From: Rhizobium viscosum
GTDB lineage: Bacteria; Pseudomonadota; Alphaproteobacteria; Rhizobiales; Rhizobiaceae
NCBI RefSeq assembly: GCF_014873945.1
Contig: NZ_JADBEC010000002.1
Span: 2,232,001-2,296,000 of the forward strand
Length of the DNA: 64,000 nucleotides
Direction: 5' to 3'
Position numbers and translations under genes: made by a program. Below the pieces are notes generated by a model. That model made no database searches. It was given only the letters and a program-made list of their open reading frames with translations, and was not told the DNA's origin. Below, piece after piece: positions 37,601 to 46,776 of the stretch (its first letter is position 1; each line of letters begins with the position of its first letter).

Positions 37601-38941
37601 TTACTGAATGAATTTTTCGATCGGCGTGCGTTTTACCTGTTTCTTGTCGCGGTGAAGCATGATGACCTGTTCGGCTTCGGAAAGGCCATTCTGAACGGAT
37701 TCGCGGAAGCCTTCGTCGACATGGAGGCCGGACGTCGGCGCCCGCGGTTGCAGCACCGTCACCTTCTGGCGGATCCCGCGCAGCTTTTCCTCGCCGAGCG
37801 TGATCCATTCGCCGCCGCAATAGCCGGCAAAGGCCTGGCTCGCGACGACCTCGCGGCTGTATTTCTTGGTCAGGACCTGCAGGCGCTGCACTTCGTTCAC
37901 TGCAGAGCCGAAGGCGGAAAAGGTAAGGCGATCCTTCAGGCCGACATTGCCGAACATGACATTGCCGACATGCAGGCCGATGCCGTAGCCGATCTTCGGA
38001 AGCCCCTTCGCCTCGCGATCCTTGTTCAGTTCGGCAACCCGCGCCTGAGCGTGATGCACTGCGGAAAGCGCCGCCTCACAGGCGATCTTGGAGGGGTCCT
38101 TGTGGCGGCCGCAGGGATAGACGGCCAGGAAGCCGTCGCCGAGGAAGCTCAGGATTTCGCCGCCGTTGCGGTTGAAGGGCGCGGCGATCGCATCGAAGAA
38201 CTGGTTCAGCGTATCGATATAGGCCTGCCGGCCTTCTTTCTCGGCATACATGGTCGATTCGCGCATATCCGCCATGACGAGAGCGGCACGGATCGTCTCA
38301 CCGTCGCCACGACGAACCTGGCCGTTCAACACGCGTTTGCCGGCATCGCCGCCGAGGTAGGTGGTCAGCATATTGTTGGCGAGCTTGGCAAGCACCGCCA
38401 TCTTGGCGGCGACCGCAAGATGGTTCTGCATGCGCAGCAGCGCGTCGATCATGTCGTCGGAAAAACCGGCCGAGCTGTCGGTCGACCAGGAACCCATCAT
38501 GCCCTGCACCGATCCGTCACCGAAGGGTTGCACGAAGGCGAGGTAATCGGTGATCTTTTCCTGCCTGAGATCCTCGAAGATCGGAAATTCACTCGGGCCG
38601 TCGGGCATGATACGGCGGCGGATATGCTGCAGATTGTTGTCGAGAAGATGGAAATAGGGGCTCTGCAGGAAACGGTCCGGCTTCTGGCCGGCCGGCATGC
38701 GGAAGCCCTCGATGGTCACGCCGCTCGCGCGCTTCCAGGTGAAGCTCAGCGCGTCATAGAGCGGATGCAGCATCGAGAAGGTCAGGTGCACGCGCGCGAG
38801 TGGCAGGCCGGCGGCCGCAAGCCGCTCGCAGAAACCGCGCACGATGTTTTCAAGGTCGTCACCGGCCAGCGAAGAATTCGTCAGCCATTCAGCAACTCGG
38901 TCCAACAAAATGGAGGATACGCTGGATTCGATCGTGCTCAT
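37601..38941 (-). CDS. Class III adenylate/guanylate cyclase
   Basis: About 446 residues, soluble. The N-terminal half (residues about 1-200) is a non-catalytic region of the kind found in many rhizobial cyclases. The C-terminal half is a class III cyclase domain with metal-binding Asp in ALVMADMRESTMY and SFLGDGFLAVY and transition-state residues in FSAFGSAVNEVQRL. It would make cAMP from ATP in response to an unknown signal. The start at 38941 lies after GAGGA at a slightly long spacing; an ATG at 38959 is an alternative. Confidence 0.88.
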   Translation of the reverse strand: MSTIESSVSSILLDRVAEWLTNSSLAGDDLENIVRGFCERLAAAGLPLARVHLTFSMLHPLYDALSFTWKRASGVTIEGFRMPAGQKPDRFLQSPYFHLLDNNLQHIRRRIMPDGPSEFPIFEDLRQEKITDYLAFVQPFGDGSVQGMMGSWSTDSSAGFSDDMIDALLRMQNHLAVAAKMAVLAKLANNMLTTYLGGDAGKRVLNGQVRRGDGETIRAALVMADMRESTMYAEKEGRQAYIDTLNQFFDAIAAPFNRNGGEILSFLGDGFLAVYPCGRHKDPSKIACEAALSAVHHAQARVAELNKDREAKGLPKIGYGIGLHVGNVMFGNVGLKDRLTFSAFGSAVNEVQRLQVLTKKYSREVVASQAFAGYCGGEWITLGEEKLRGIRQKVTVLQPRAPTSGLHVDEGFRESVQNGLSEAEQVIMLHRDKKQVKRTPIEKFIQ

Positions 38942-39357
38942 TCTTGGTATTATCCTCATGTCGCACGTCCATCCCGAAAGGCAAAAACAACCCGGACCTG
39001 CCCATTCACGACGAGCAGATCACAAAGGAATCAGGATGTACGAGCGGTATTATCGTGTCAACGATTGCCGATAGCCGGCTGTGACACCCGCCGGCTTCCG
39101 ACCTCCTGGAAACGGGCGAGCAATCTTTGCAAAGTAGTTCATTATCTTTTGCCAAAATAGGCACGCTGAAAGTGCGAAACAATGGCATCAGGAATTTTTT
39201 TGTGCGTCCCGGTTGCCGGATTGGCAGCCTCGAGTCATTTCGGCCACACCCGGCTGATGATCCAAGGCGCGGCAAGGTCGGCACTCCGAACGGGCCGGGT
39301 TTAATTTACCGCGATCATGCATTAGATCAGCGTTCGGATTCACTTTTCGCAAGAGGC
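38942..39357. other. Divergent intergenic region, no gene seen
   Basis: About 415 bp between the cyclase (-) and the nucleotide-sugar dehydrogenase (+). No coding frame with family similarity. It contains the 10-bp palindrome CTTTGCAAAG (39125-39134) followed by AT-rich sequence (TTCATTATCTTTTG) that could be a promoter. Confidence 0.55.
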
Positions 39358-40707
39358 ATGGCCTTGGACGCACGCTCTTCCACCTTCGAGACGCTTTCAA
39401 AGAAGATCGAGGCCCGCACGGCGCGTGCCGGTATCATCGGCCTCGGCTATGTCGGCCTGCCGCTGGCGATGGCTGTGGCCCGCAGCGGCTTTGCCGTGAT
39501 CGGCTTCGATATCGATCCGAAGAAGATCGTCGCGCTGGATGCCCGCCGCTCCTATATCGATGCGGTGACGAATGAGGCGCTGGCGGCCGAGATCGATGCG
39601 GGGCGTTTCTCCTCGACGACAGATTTCGCCCTCCTTTCGGATTGCGACGTGATCGTCATTTGCGTGCCGACACCGCTCACCAAACATCGCGATCCCGATC
39701 TTTCCTTCGTGGAGGCGACGTCGCGGTCGATCGCCGCGCATTTGCGGCCGGGCCAGCTCATCGTACTGGAATCGACAACCTATCCCGGCACGACCGATGA
39801 TATCGTAAAGGTCATTCTCGAAGGGACTGGGCTGAAATCCGGTTCCGACTTCTTCGTCGGTTTCTCGCCGGAGCGCGAGGATCCCGGCAACCAGCATTAC
39901 CACACCGCGACGATCCCGAAGGTTGTCGCAGGCGACGGCACGCAAGCCCTGTCGCTGATGAAATCTTTCTACGGAGCCGCCGTCTCGACCGTCGTCCCGG
40001 TCTCCTCCAATGCGACGGCGGAGGCGGTGAAGCTCACCGAAAACATCTTCCGCTCGGTCAACATCGCCCTCGTCAACGAGCTGAAGACCGTCTATGCGGC
40101 AATGGGCATCGATGTCTGGGAGGTCATCGATGCCGCCAAGACCAAGCCGTTCGGTTTTATGCCCTTCTATCCCGGACCTGGTCTCGGTGGTCACTGCATT
40201 CCGATCGACCCTTTCTACCTCACCTGGAAGTCGCGTGAATACGAGCTGCCGACACGCTTCATCGAGCTTGCCGGTGAAATCAATTCGGCGATGCCGCGCC
40301 ATGTCGTCGGCAAGCTGGCCGAGGCGCTGGATATTCGTGCCGGCAAGGCGCTCAGCCGCTCACGCGTCCTCGTGCTTGGCCTCGCCTACAAGAAGAACGT
40401 TGCCGATATCAGAGAAAGCCCGTCTCTGCGCCTGATTGAAATCATCGAGGAGCGCGGCGGCAAGGCGGATTATCATGACCCCTTCGTCGCGGAGATTCCG
40501 TCGACGCGCGAATATCAGGCGCTGAAGGGCCGGAAATCCGTAGACCTGACGCCGGAAGCCATTGCGGAATACGACGCGGTTCTCATCGCGACCGATCACG
40601 ACATGATCGACTATGCGGCTCTCTCTAAGAGCGGCAAACTGATTGTCGATACCCGAAACGTCTTCAGCCGGCTCGGCCTTGCGGCCGATCACGTCATCAA
40701 GGCGTAA
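39358..40707 (+). CDS. Nucleotide sugar dehydrogenase (UDP-HexNAc/UDP-glucose 6-dehydrogenase family)
   Basis: A 449-residue enzyme that oxidises the C6 hydroxyl of a UDP-sugar to a uronic acid with two NAD+. It shows an N-terminal Rossmann GIIGLGYVGLPLA, VPTPLTKHRDPDLSFV, the active-site Cys in GPGLGGHCIPIDPFYL, and the C-terminal domain starting LGLAYKKNVADIRESPS. The overall pattern is closer to the WbpA/TviB group (UDP-N-acetylhexosamine) than to Ugd, by family impression only. The product would feed surface polysaccharide. The 3' end overlaps the convergent DUF3095 gene by 11 bp. The start has an AGAGG very close to the ATG. Confidence 0.9.
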   Translation: MALDARSSTFETLSKKIEARTARAGIIGLGYVGLPLAMAVARSGFAVIGFDIDPKKIVALDARRSYIDAVTNEALAAEIDAGRFSSTTDFALLSDCDVIVICVPTPLTKHRDPDLSFVEATSRSIAAHLRPGQLIVLESTTYPGTTDDIVKVILEGTGLKSGSDFFVGFSPEREDPGNQHYHTATIPKVVAGDGTQALSLMKSFYGAAVSTVVPVSSNATAEAVKLTENIFRSVNIALVNELKTVYAAMGIDVWEVIDAAKTKPFGFMPFYPGPGLGGHCIPIDPFYLTWKSREYELPTRFIELAGEINSAMPRHVVGKLAEALDIRAGKALSRSRVLVLGLAYKKNVADIRESPSLRLIEIIEERGGKADYHDPFVAEIPSTREYQALKGRKSVDLTPEAIAEYDAVLIATDHDMIDYAALSKSGKLIVDTRNVFSRLGLAADHVIKA

Positions 40708-41872
40708 CGAGCACGCCCGAAAGCTGCTTGCCCGTGATCTGGCTGGCGGCAACGGCGTAACCGCCGGCAGCACCGTCGATGAAGTGCATGTGGTCGCGCG
40801 ACAGCGGCGTTGGCACGAAGCAGGTCATCAGTGCCGATGACTGGCGGTGCAGGCCGTAGCGCGCCACGCCCTTTTCCTGAGCCTGCTTCAACAGCATCTC
40901 GATGCGCGCGAGATGGGCGGCGTCGACGTCGATGGTCATCTTCAGCCCATCGTCGAATTTGCGGAAATCCGAATTACCCGAGACGTCCTGCTTGTAACGA
41001 CGGGCATTGAACTGGGCAAAGGTGATGCCGAATTTGTGGAGGAAAACGATCAGGCCGATCTGCAGGAGAATGAGGAGCTTTTGCCGCAGGCGTTTGCCCT
41101 CAGGTGCGGTGGCTTTCACCTCGCGATTGATGCCCTTCATTGAGAAGCCAAGCTCCGGTCCGTCTTCCGGCACGGGATGCCCGCTGCGGTTCTGTTCGGC
41201 TGTGATCGAAACAATGCCGGCAACGAGAGCCTGAAATTCCGAGCCGGGACCGTCCTCGCCGGGCACGGCGATGATCGAGACGATCTCGCCGTTGCGGGCC
41301 TCGATCGGGCTCCAGCGACAGGAGAGGCCGCTCAGATCCGGCCGGGTGCCGGGTGCGGCCTTTTCGACTCCGTACCGGCCCATCTTCATGTTCTTCTCGG
41401 CCCAGATCGTGCCACCGCCGGAAAACATCGCATAGGTGACGTAAGGGCTTGCCGAATAGCGGGCGACGCGTACATCGAGACCTTCCGCGCGGATATCGGC
41501 GATCGGCACGATGGCGATACGAAGATCGAGGTCAAGATCCTCCTTCACCCAGACCTGCGTTGCGGCAAGTGCTGTGCGCGCTTCCTTCTCAAGCGAAGCG
41601 GGCAAGGCGATCAGCGCGCCGTCGCCGGCAAAGACGAAGGGATAGTCGCCCTGGCCGACAGCATTCAGCACGGCGGAAATGACGCTTGCGCCAGCCATGT
41701 TGACGTCCTTGTAGCGGCCGCCGGAAATCGCCTTCGTCGAGCCAACGATATCGGCCATCGCCAGCACCCACCCTTCGGGCAGCGGCTGGTAATTGCTTTC
41801 ATTGGTCACGCCTTCGAAGTCGCTGAAAACAGGCACGTTGGCGAAGAATGCGTCGTTGGATATCTCGTTCAT
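40697..41872 (-). CDS. DUF3095 family protein with cyclase-like motifs
   Basis: A 391-residue protein of the uncharacterised DUF3095 family. The N-terminal half contains MADIVGSTKAI and, about 45 residues later, FVFAGDGALIALP. The spacing and residues match the two metal-binding aspartates of class III nucleotide cyclases. A C-terminal region includes a hydrophobic stretch LLILLQIGLIVFLHKFGI. No catalytic activity is established. The ATG at 41872 is used although its Shine-Dalgarno is weak; the frame runs on to 41971. Confidence 0.8.
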   Translation of the reverse strand: MNEISNDAFFANVPVFSDFEGVTNESNYQPLPEGWVLAMADIVGSTKAISGGRYKDVNMAGASVISAVLNAVGQGDYPFVFAGDGALIALPASLEKEARTALAATQVWVKEDLDLDLRIAIVPIADIRAEGLDVRVARYSASPYVTYAMFSGGGTIWAEKNMKMGRYGVEKAAPGTRPDLSGLSCRWSPIEARNGEIVSIIAVPGEDGPGSEFQALVAGIVSITAEQNRSGHPVPEDGPELGFSMKGINREVKATAPEGKRLRQKLLILLQIGLIVFLHKFGITFAQFNARRYKQDVSGNSDFRKFDDGLKMTIDVDAAHLARIEMLLKQAQEKGVARYGLHRQSSALMTCFVPTPLSRDHMHFIDGAAGGYAVAASQITGKQLSGVLVTP

Positions 41873-41993
41873 GAGGCCGAGTTTATCACAGACCCGTGTT
41901 GCCGCTGCAACGGCAATTTGCGTTTCCGGCAATCGACTTACACTGCATCGATATGGTAGCACCACTGACATATTTTATGACGGACAGGACAAA

Positions 41994-42473
41994 ATGAGCC
42001 GCCTCGACAGCTTCATTCGCCGATTGACGGCTCAACGCGATATTCTCAATGCCATCATCGATCTGGTGGAAGAGGTGAAGGGGCCGGTGCTCGAATTCGG
42101 CCTCGGCAATGGCCGCACCTACGACCATCTGCGCGAGCATTTTCCCGACCGCCGCATTATCGCCTTCGATTGGGAAATACGCTCCTATTCCGCCTCCACG
42201 CCGCCAGCCGAAAATATGGTGACGGGCAATATCCGCGACACCGGCCAGGCGTTCCTCGGGATCAATGCTGCGCTCGCCCACGCCGATATCGGCACCGGCC
42301 ATGACGAGATCGACGCCGTGACGCTGACCTGGCTGCCGCAATTGATGGCTGGTGTGCTTACCCATCACGGCATCGCCGTCAGCGGCCTGCCGTTGGAACA
42401 TCCCGAGCTTTTGCCTCTACCTCTGCCCGGCGGCATCAAGGAAGGCCGGTATTTTCTCTACCGCAGGAAATGA
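41994..42473 (+). CDS. Class I SAM-dependent methyltransferase-like protein
   Basis: A 159-residue protein with the SAM-binding motif I as VLEFGLGNGRTYDHL and motif II IIAFDWEI. It is shorter than most class I methyltransferases, so it may be a reduced form, but the frame is intact and starts and ends cleanly. The substrate is unknown. It is divergent from the DUF3095 gene with about 120 bp between starts. Confidence 0.8.
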   Translation: MSRLDSFIRRLTAQRDILNAIIDLVEEVKGPVLEFGLGNGRTYDHLREHFPDRRIIAFDWEIRSYSASTPPAENMVTGNIRDTGQAFLGINAALAHADIGTGHDEIDAVTLTWLPQLMAGVLTHHGIAVSGLPLEHPELLPLPLPGGIKEGRYFLYRRK

Positions 42474-42480
42474 TCCGCAC

Positions 42481-42936
42481 TCATGAAGCGCAGGAATAGG
42501 ATGTAGCCGAGAGCGCGGCAAATTTTGCCTCGAAGTCGGCCGCGATTTCGTCCAGCGTCACGCTGCCCAATCGCCGCAGGAGCAGCGCCTGTGCCTCCTT
42601 CATCGCATCCTCGAGAGCGGCATTCACGGCCTGTTCCACAAGGCATGTCGGCTGGTCGTCGGCCGGGCCGATGGCGAAGAGATGCGGTTCGCCTATGGCG
42701 CGATAGACATCGAGCAGCGTGATTTCCGACAACGGGCGCACCAGCGTCCAGCCCCCGCCATGTCCCTTTTCGGAACGGACATAGCCCTGTTCTCGGAGGC
42801 CGGCCATGGTGCGGCGCACGACGACGGGATTGGTGTTCAGCATTTTTGCAATCATTTCGGAGGTTGCGGAATGCTCATGCCGATTCATGTGGATCAGCAC
42901 GTGCAGCATGCGTGAAAGGCGGCTGTCATTGCGCAT
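42481..42936 (-). CDS. Rrf2-family transcriptional regulator
   Basis: A 151-residue Rrf2 winged helix regulator: SRLSRMLHVLIHMNRHE, recognition helix NTNPVVVRRTMAGL, wing GHGGGWTLVRPLSEITLLDVYRAI. It has only two cysteines (PTCLVE and YSCAS), not the three-Cys cluster site of NsrR or IscR, so it is closer to the CymR/YwnA type. It is divergent from a thioredoxin-reductase-like gene, its likely target. Confidence 0.9.
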   Translation of the reverse strand: MRNDSRLSRMLHVLIHMNRHEHSATSEMIAKMLNTNPVVVRRTMAGLREQGYVRSEKGHGGGWTLVRPLSEITLLDVYRAIGEPHLFAIGPADDQPTCLVEQAVNAALEDAMKEAQALLLRRLGSVTLDEIAADFEAKFAALSATSYSCAS

Positions 42937-43007
42937 GAAGTTCTATTCCTGTCGATCGAACGGGCCATTATCACAAGTGGATCGTAACAAGACAAGTGAC
43001 ATGATGC

Positions 43008-43037
43008 TTGACTGCGCTATTTCATGTAACTTATGTT
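43008..43037 (+). promoter_or_regulatory. Candidate promoter of the thioredoxin-reductase-like gene
   Basis: TTGACT (43008-43013) and TATGTT (43032-43037) are 18 bp apart. ACATGA (42999-43004) and TCATGT (43022-43027) form an inverted repeat across this segment and could be an Rrf2 operator that overlaps the promoter. Confidence 0.35.
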
Positions 43038-43072
43038 GATCCATGATTGAGGCGGCGTCAAAGGAGAGGTCC

Positions 43073-43978
43073 ATGCCATTCGAGGCCATTGTCATCGGCG
43101 GAAATTTCGCCGGCCTGTCCGCGGCAATGCAGCTTGCCCGGGCGCGACGACGGGTTCTGCTTATCGATGCGGGCGCGCCGCGCAATCGATTTTCGCAGGC
43201 GTCACATGGCTTCCTGGGCCAGGACGGCCAGACGCCGGCGGCGATCATGCGGGAGGGAAAGCGGCAGCTTTCGCTTTATCCGAACATCACCATCCGCGAC
43301 GGGGAAGTTGTTCAGGCGCGTGCCGATGGCGATGAATTCGTGATCGACATCAAGGGCGGTGGCCAGGAAAGGGCCGCGCGTATCGTGCTGGCGACCGGCA
43401 TAAGCGACACGCTGCCTGAGATCTCCGGCCTGCGGGAGCGATGGGGCCGCTCCGTGCTGCACTGCCCCTATTGCCATGGTTATGAGGTAAGCGGCGGCAA
43501 GCTCGGTGTGCTCGCAAACCATCCGCAATCGGCACATGCGGCCATACTCATTCCCGACTGGGGAGAGACAACCTATTTCACGCAGGCGCTGTTCGAGCCC
43601 GACGAAGAGCAACTCGTACGGCTGACCGCTCGTGGCGTACGGATCGAACACAGCCCCGTTGCGGAATTATTGGGCGATAGTCCCAAGCTTGAGGCCGTTC
43701 GCCTCGCCGATGGCCGAGTCGTGCCGCTGGATGCTGTGTTCGTCGCTCCGAAAACGGCGATGGCGAGCCCGATTGCCGAACAACTCGGTTGTGTCTTCGA
43801 CGATGGTCCGTTCGGTCCGCTCATCCGGACCGGAGATAACAAGGAAACCACCGTCAAGGGTGTCTTTGCCGCCGGCGATGCGGCAAGTGCCATGCATAAC
43901 GCCACGCTCGCGTCCGCTTCCGGCGTGCTCGCCGGTGTACATTGCCATCAATCGCTGGCGATGCAGTCTGCCCGATAG
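43073..43978 (+). CDS. NAD(P)/FAD-dependent oxidoreductase, thioredoxin-reductase-like
   Basis: A 301-residue flavoprotein with thioredoxin-reductase layout: N-terminal FAD motif IGGNFAGLSAAMQLARA, redox pair CPYCHGYE, and C-terminal FAD motif GVFAAGDAASAMHNATLASASG. The second nucleotide site (KLGVLANHPQSAHAA) lacks the usual GGGxxA, so the electron donor may differ from NADPH. AAAGGAGAG precedes the ATG. Divergent pairing with an Rrf2 regulator suggests redox or electrophile control. Confidence 0.88.
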   Translation: MPFEAIVIGGNFAGLSAAMQLARARRRVLLIDAGAPRNRFSQASHGFLGQDGQTPAAIMREGKRQLSLYPNITIRDGEVVQARADGDEFVIDIKGGGQERAARIVLATGISDTLPEISGLRERWGRSVLHCPYCHGYEVSGGKLGVLANHPQSAHAAILIPDWGETTYFTQALFEPDEEQLVRLTARGVRIEHSPVAELLGDSPKLEAVRLADGRVVPLDAVFVAPKTAMASPIAEQLGCVFDDGPFGPLIRTGDNKETTVKGVFAAGDAASAMHNATLASASGVLAGVHCHQSLAMQSAR

Positions 43979-43990
43979 TTCTTCTTCGGT

Positions 43991-44869
43991 CTAAGGCAGG
44001 AACAGCACGTCATATTGATCGAATGCGCCCGGCAGATCACGGACTTTCATCTCCTTCTCGCCGTCCTCGAAGACCACGAGGCAATCCTCGTAGAAGCTGG
44101 CGAGCGTGTGAATGAAGGCTTTCGTGCCCTCCTGGCCGTAAAAGAGCGGCGTGAATTCCATATAGAGAGGCGCCCGGCGGGCAAGCAGCGGCAGCATCGA
44201 GCGGCAGGCAACCGGTTCGTAACCCTCGATATCCATCCAGACCAGGCCAATGGCCGCCTGGTCGATGCCGAGTCCGTCGAGGATGCCGGTCACGGATCGC
44301 ACCGGAACGGTGATCTTCCGGTCGCTGGCGCTCTGGCGGATGGCGCTGCTCTTGCCGTGATTGGCGCCGTTCAGGAAGAAGTCGATCTGGCCTTCACCTT
44401 CGCCGGCGGCGCAGTTGACGAGGCGCACCGTGTCGATAAGGCCGTTCTGGCGGATATTCTGTTCCAGAAGGCGGAAATTGCGCGGGTCCGGCTCGACGCT
44501 GACGATTCCAGCAAATGCGCGGGCAAGCGCAAAATAGACTGTCTGTGTGCCGATATTGCCGCCGATCTCCAGCAGCATGCTGTCCTTTTTCAGCAGGCCG
44601 CGCTCGCGCAGGATCACGAGCAGCCGGTCGACGGCCTCGCGTTCGAAATGGCCCTTCCGGAAGACCTTGCGGCCGATATAGTCGGCAGGTGAAAAACTCA
44701 TCAGGTGATCGCCGGCATCGACCGTCATCGAGGTGACGCGCGGCCCGATATTCTCGATCAGCAGCCGGCGGCCAAAGCGGGTATTGAAGACACGTGTGAC
44801 CAGCACATTGCGCGCCTTGCGCAAACGGCGCTTCCAATATTTGCCAGTAAGCCATGCTTGGCCGGACAT
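43991..44869 (-). CDS. FkbM family methyltransferase
   Basis: A 292-residue SAM methyltransferase of the FkbM family, whose members O-methylate sugars or polyketides. Motifs: LLEIGGNIGTQTVYFALA (SAM loop), SVEPDPRNFRLLEQNI, and LVWMDIEGYEPVACRSM. Its start overlaps the stop of the cyclase gene (TAATG), so the two are translationally coupled. Surface glycan methylation is plausible but not shown. Confidence 0.88.
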   Translation of the reverse strand: MSGQAWLTGKYWKRRLRKARNVLVTRVFNTRFGRRLLIENIGPRVTSMTVDAGDHLMSFSPADYIGRKVFRKGHFEREAVDRLLVILRERGLLKKDSMLLEIGGNIGTQTVYFALARAFAGIVSVEPDPRNFRLLEQNIRQNGLIDTVRLVNCAAGEGEGQIDFFLNGANHGKSSAIRQSASDRKITVPVRSVTGILDGLGIDQAAIGLVWMDIEGYEPVACRSMLPLLARRAPLYMEFTPLFYGQEGTKAFIHTLASFYEDCLVVFEDGEKEMKVRDLPGAFDQYDVLFLP

Positions 44870-46584
44870 TATTGTTTTTCCTTGAGCGGTACGGCGGCGT
44901 TCTCTCTTGGAATGACATAGACTTTCAAGGGGAGCGCCCGGCCTCGCACATTGATTTCGCAGCTTTCGACAGTTTCCGGATCAATGCCTGCGCGCATCGC
45001 GACCGGCTCGGAAATGACGATTGCAGCGTTGAGGTCCTTGGCCGCGGTCTCCAGACGGCTTGCCACATTGACCGTATCGCCGACGGCAGTCAGGCTGCGC
45101 ACGCGCCCGTAGCCCATCGTGCCGACGACTGCCGGGCCGGCGTGGATGCCGATAACGATCTGCAGCGGCAAAGGCAGTTCGTCGGAAAGTTCGGCGGCAA
45201 GCTTTTCCACCTCGGCAACAATCGCGGTTGCGGCTGCCACAGCCTGCCGACAGGCTTCCTCAGGCGTGGTGTTGAGGCCGAAGAGTGCCATGGCGCCGTC
45301 GCCGATGAATTTGTCGAGCCGTCCGCCGGCCTGCTCCACCGCCTTGCCGACGATCCCGAAATAGCGGTTGAGTAGGAAGACGACGTCGAAGGGCAGGCGG
45401 GTTTCGGTCAGCGTGGTGAAATGGCGCATGTCGCAGAAGAGCACGGCGATCTCGCGCTCGCGGCCGGGGCTGGTTTCCTGGCTGTTGGCGGGAAGGGCAG
45501 CCTCTGTCTGCGGGACGAGCAGCGGCGCGACGGTCAAGTCCTTATCCGGGCGGAGCTGACAGGCGAGGCGTACATCAGCTGCCGCATTGATACGCTTCAG
45601 CGTCGTCTGCTCCAGCTTGTCGGGCGGCGGCAGGGTCCAATAATCGCTGAGGATCTGCACGCGGCAGGTGGAGCACTGGCCCTTGCCGCCGCAGACCGAA
45701 TAATGCGGCAGGCCGCCAAGCCTGCTTGCCTCCAGCACTGTGAAGCCGCGTGGCACGCGCACCGTCTCGCCGCCAGGATAGTGAACCGCGACCTGGTTGG
45801 CGCGCTCTTTCAGCCTGCGGCGCGCCCGCGCCAGGATGACGAGGGCAAGCGCTGCGGAGAAGCTGCCGTAAAGCCCGGCGCGGATCGTCGCGATTTTCTC
45901 ACGCGCCTCAGGATCGTTGTAATAGCGGGTATTGATGGTTTCTTCGTAGTGGCCGGATTCTGACTCGATGTAGGAAGGATCGGAGAGCGTGCGGCCCATC
46001 TCGACGAAGCCGAGCAGCGCCAGCACCGGCAGGAGGATGGCGATCGCCAGAAGCAGCGATGAGGAATTGTCGTACCAGGGCCGATAGCGAAGCCAGAAAT
46101 GGATGCCGATACAGCCATGGATCCAGACGGCGAGCAGTGCGAATGTCTGGCGTACGCCGTTCTGCGGTGAGTTGATCCAGAGCGTGCGAACGATCGTCTC
46201 GTAATTGTCGGTATAGCTGTAGAGCGCATGGACGATGCGTGTGCCGATGACATGGTCGATGAGCAGCAGCGGAATCAGAAGGCCGAGAACGATCTGTGCC
46301 ATCTCGTTCTTCGGCATGACGAGGCTGCGGCGCATATAGAGCCCACGCAGCACCAGCGTCATATGGACGAGGACCGAGCCGTAGAAGAGAAGGGTGCCCA
46401 GTGGATTGCGCCAGATCGCCAGAAACAGCCGGCGCGCGTCATCAGCTGCCGTCAGCGAAACGAGCCCCAACGCATGGTTCGACATATGCAGGATGATGAA
46501 GACGAACATCACAAGGCCGGAACCAAGTCTGGCCTTCCTGATCGTGCGCTCCGAAAAAATCCCTGTGGCCCAGACCGTGGTCAT
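44869..46584 (-). CDS. Membrane adenylate cyclase with a 2Fe-2S ferredoxin domain
   Basis: A 571-residue three-part protein. About six N-terminal helices carry His residues in LHMSNHALG, LLIDHVIGTRIVHALYS and WIHGCIGIHFWLRY, reminiscent of succinate-dehydrogenase-like cytochrome b subunits. A plant-type ferredoxin domain shows SVCGGKGQCSTCRVQ and a distal Cys in VRLACQL. The class III cyclase domain shows LFCDMRHFTTL, FIGDGAMALFG and VGDTVNVASRLE, all key residues intact. The architecture suggests cAMP synthesis gated by membrane redox state. The ATG at 46584 follows ACAGGA. Confidence 0.88.
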   Translation of the reverse strand: MTTVWATGIFSERTIRKARLGSGLVMFVFIILHMSNHALGLVSLTAADDARRLFLAIWRNPLGTLLFYGSVLVHMTLVLRGLYMRRSLVMPKNEMAQIVLGLLIPLLLIDHVIGTRIVHALYSYTDNYETIVRTLWINSPQNGVRQTFALLAVWIHGCIGIHFWLRYRPWYDNSSSLLLAIAILLPVLALLGFVEMGRTLSDPSYIESESGHYEETINTRYYNDPEAREKIATIRAGLYGSFSAALALVILARARRRLKERANQVAVHYPGGETVRVPRGFTVLEASRLGGLPHYSVCGGKGQCSTCRVQILSDYWTLPPPDKLEQTTLKRINAAADVRLACQLRPDKDLTVAPLLVPQTEAALPANSQETSPGREREIAVLFCDMRHFTTLTETRLPFDVVFLLNRYFGIVGKAVEQAGGRLDKFIGDGAMALFGLNTTPEEACRQAVAAATAIVAEVEKLAAELSDELPLPLQIVIGIHAGPAVVGTMGYGRVRSLTAVGDTVNVASRLETAAKDLNAAIVISEPVAMRAGIDPETVESCEINVRGRALPLKVYVIPRENAAVPLKEKQ

Positions 46585-46776
46585 CAATTCCTGTTCTTGA
46601 AGCTCAAATCGCAAATGCACTAGAGAAGACGAAAAAGGGCGGAATTATCGTCTCGTCTAATCACGATCGCTTCGGTATGCCTGCCTGTATCGTTCAAGGA
46701 TAGTGACAATAGCGGAAATTTTCGCTTACGGCGCGAGCGCCGATTGGAAACACACTGTCACAAACGGAGTGTCGCG

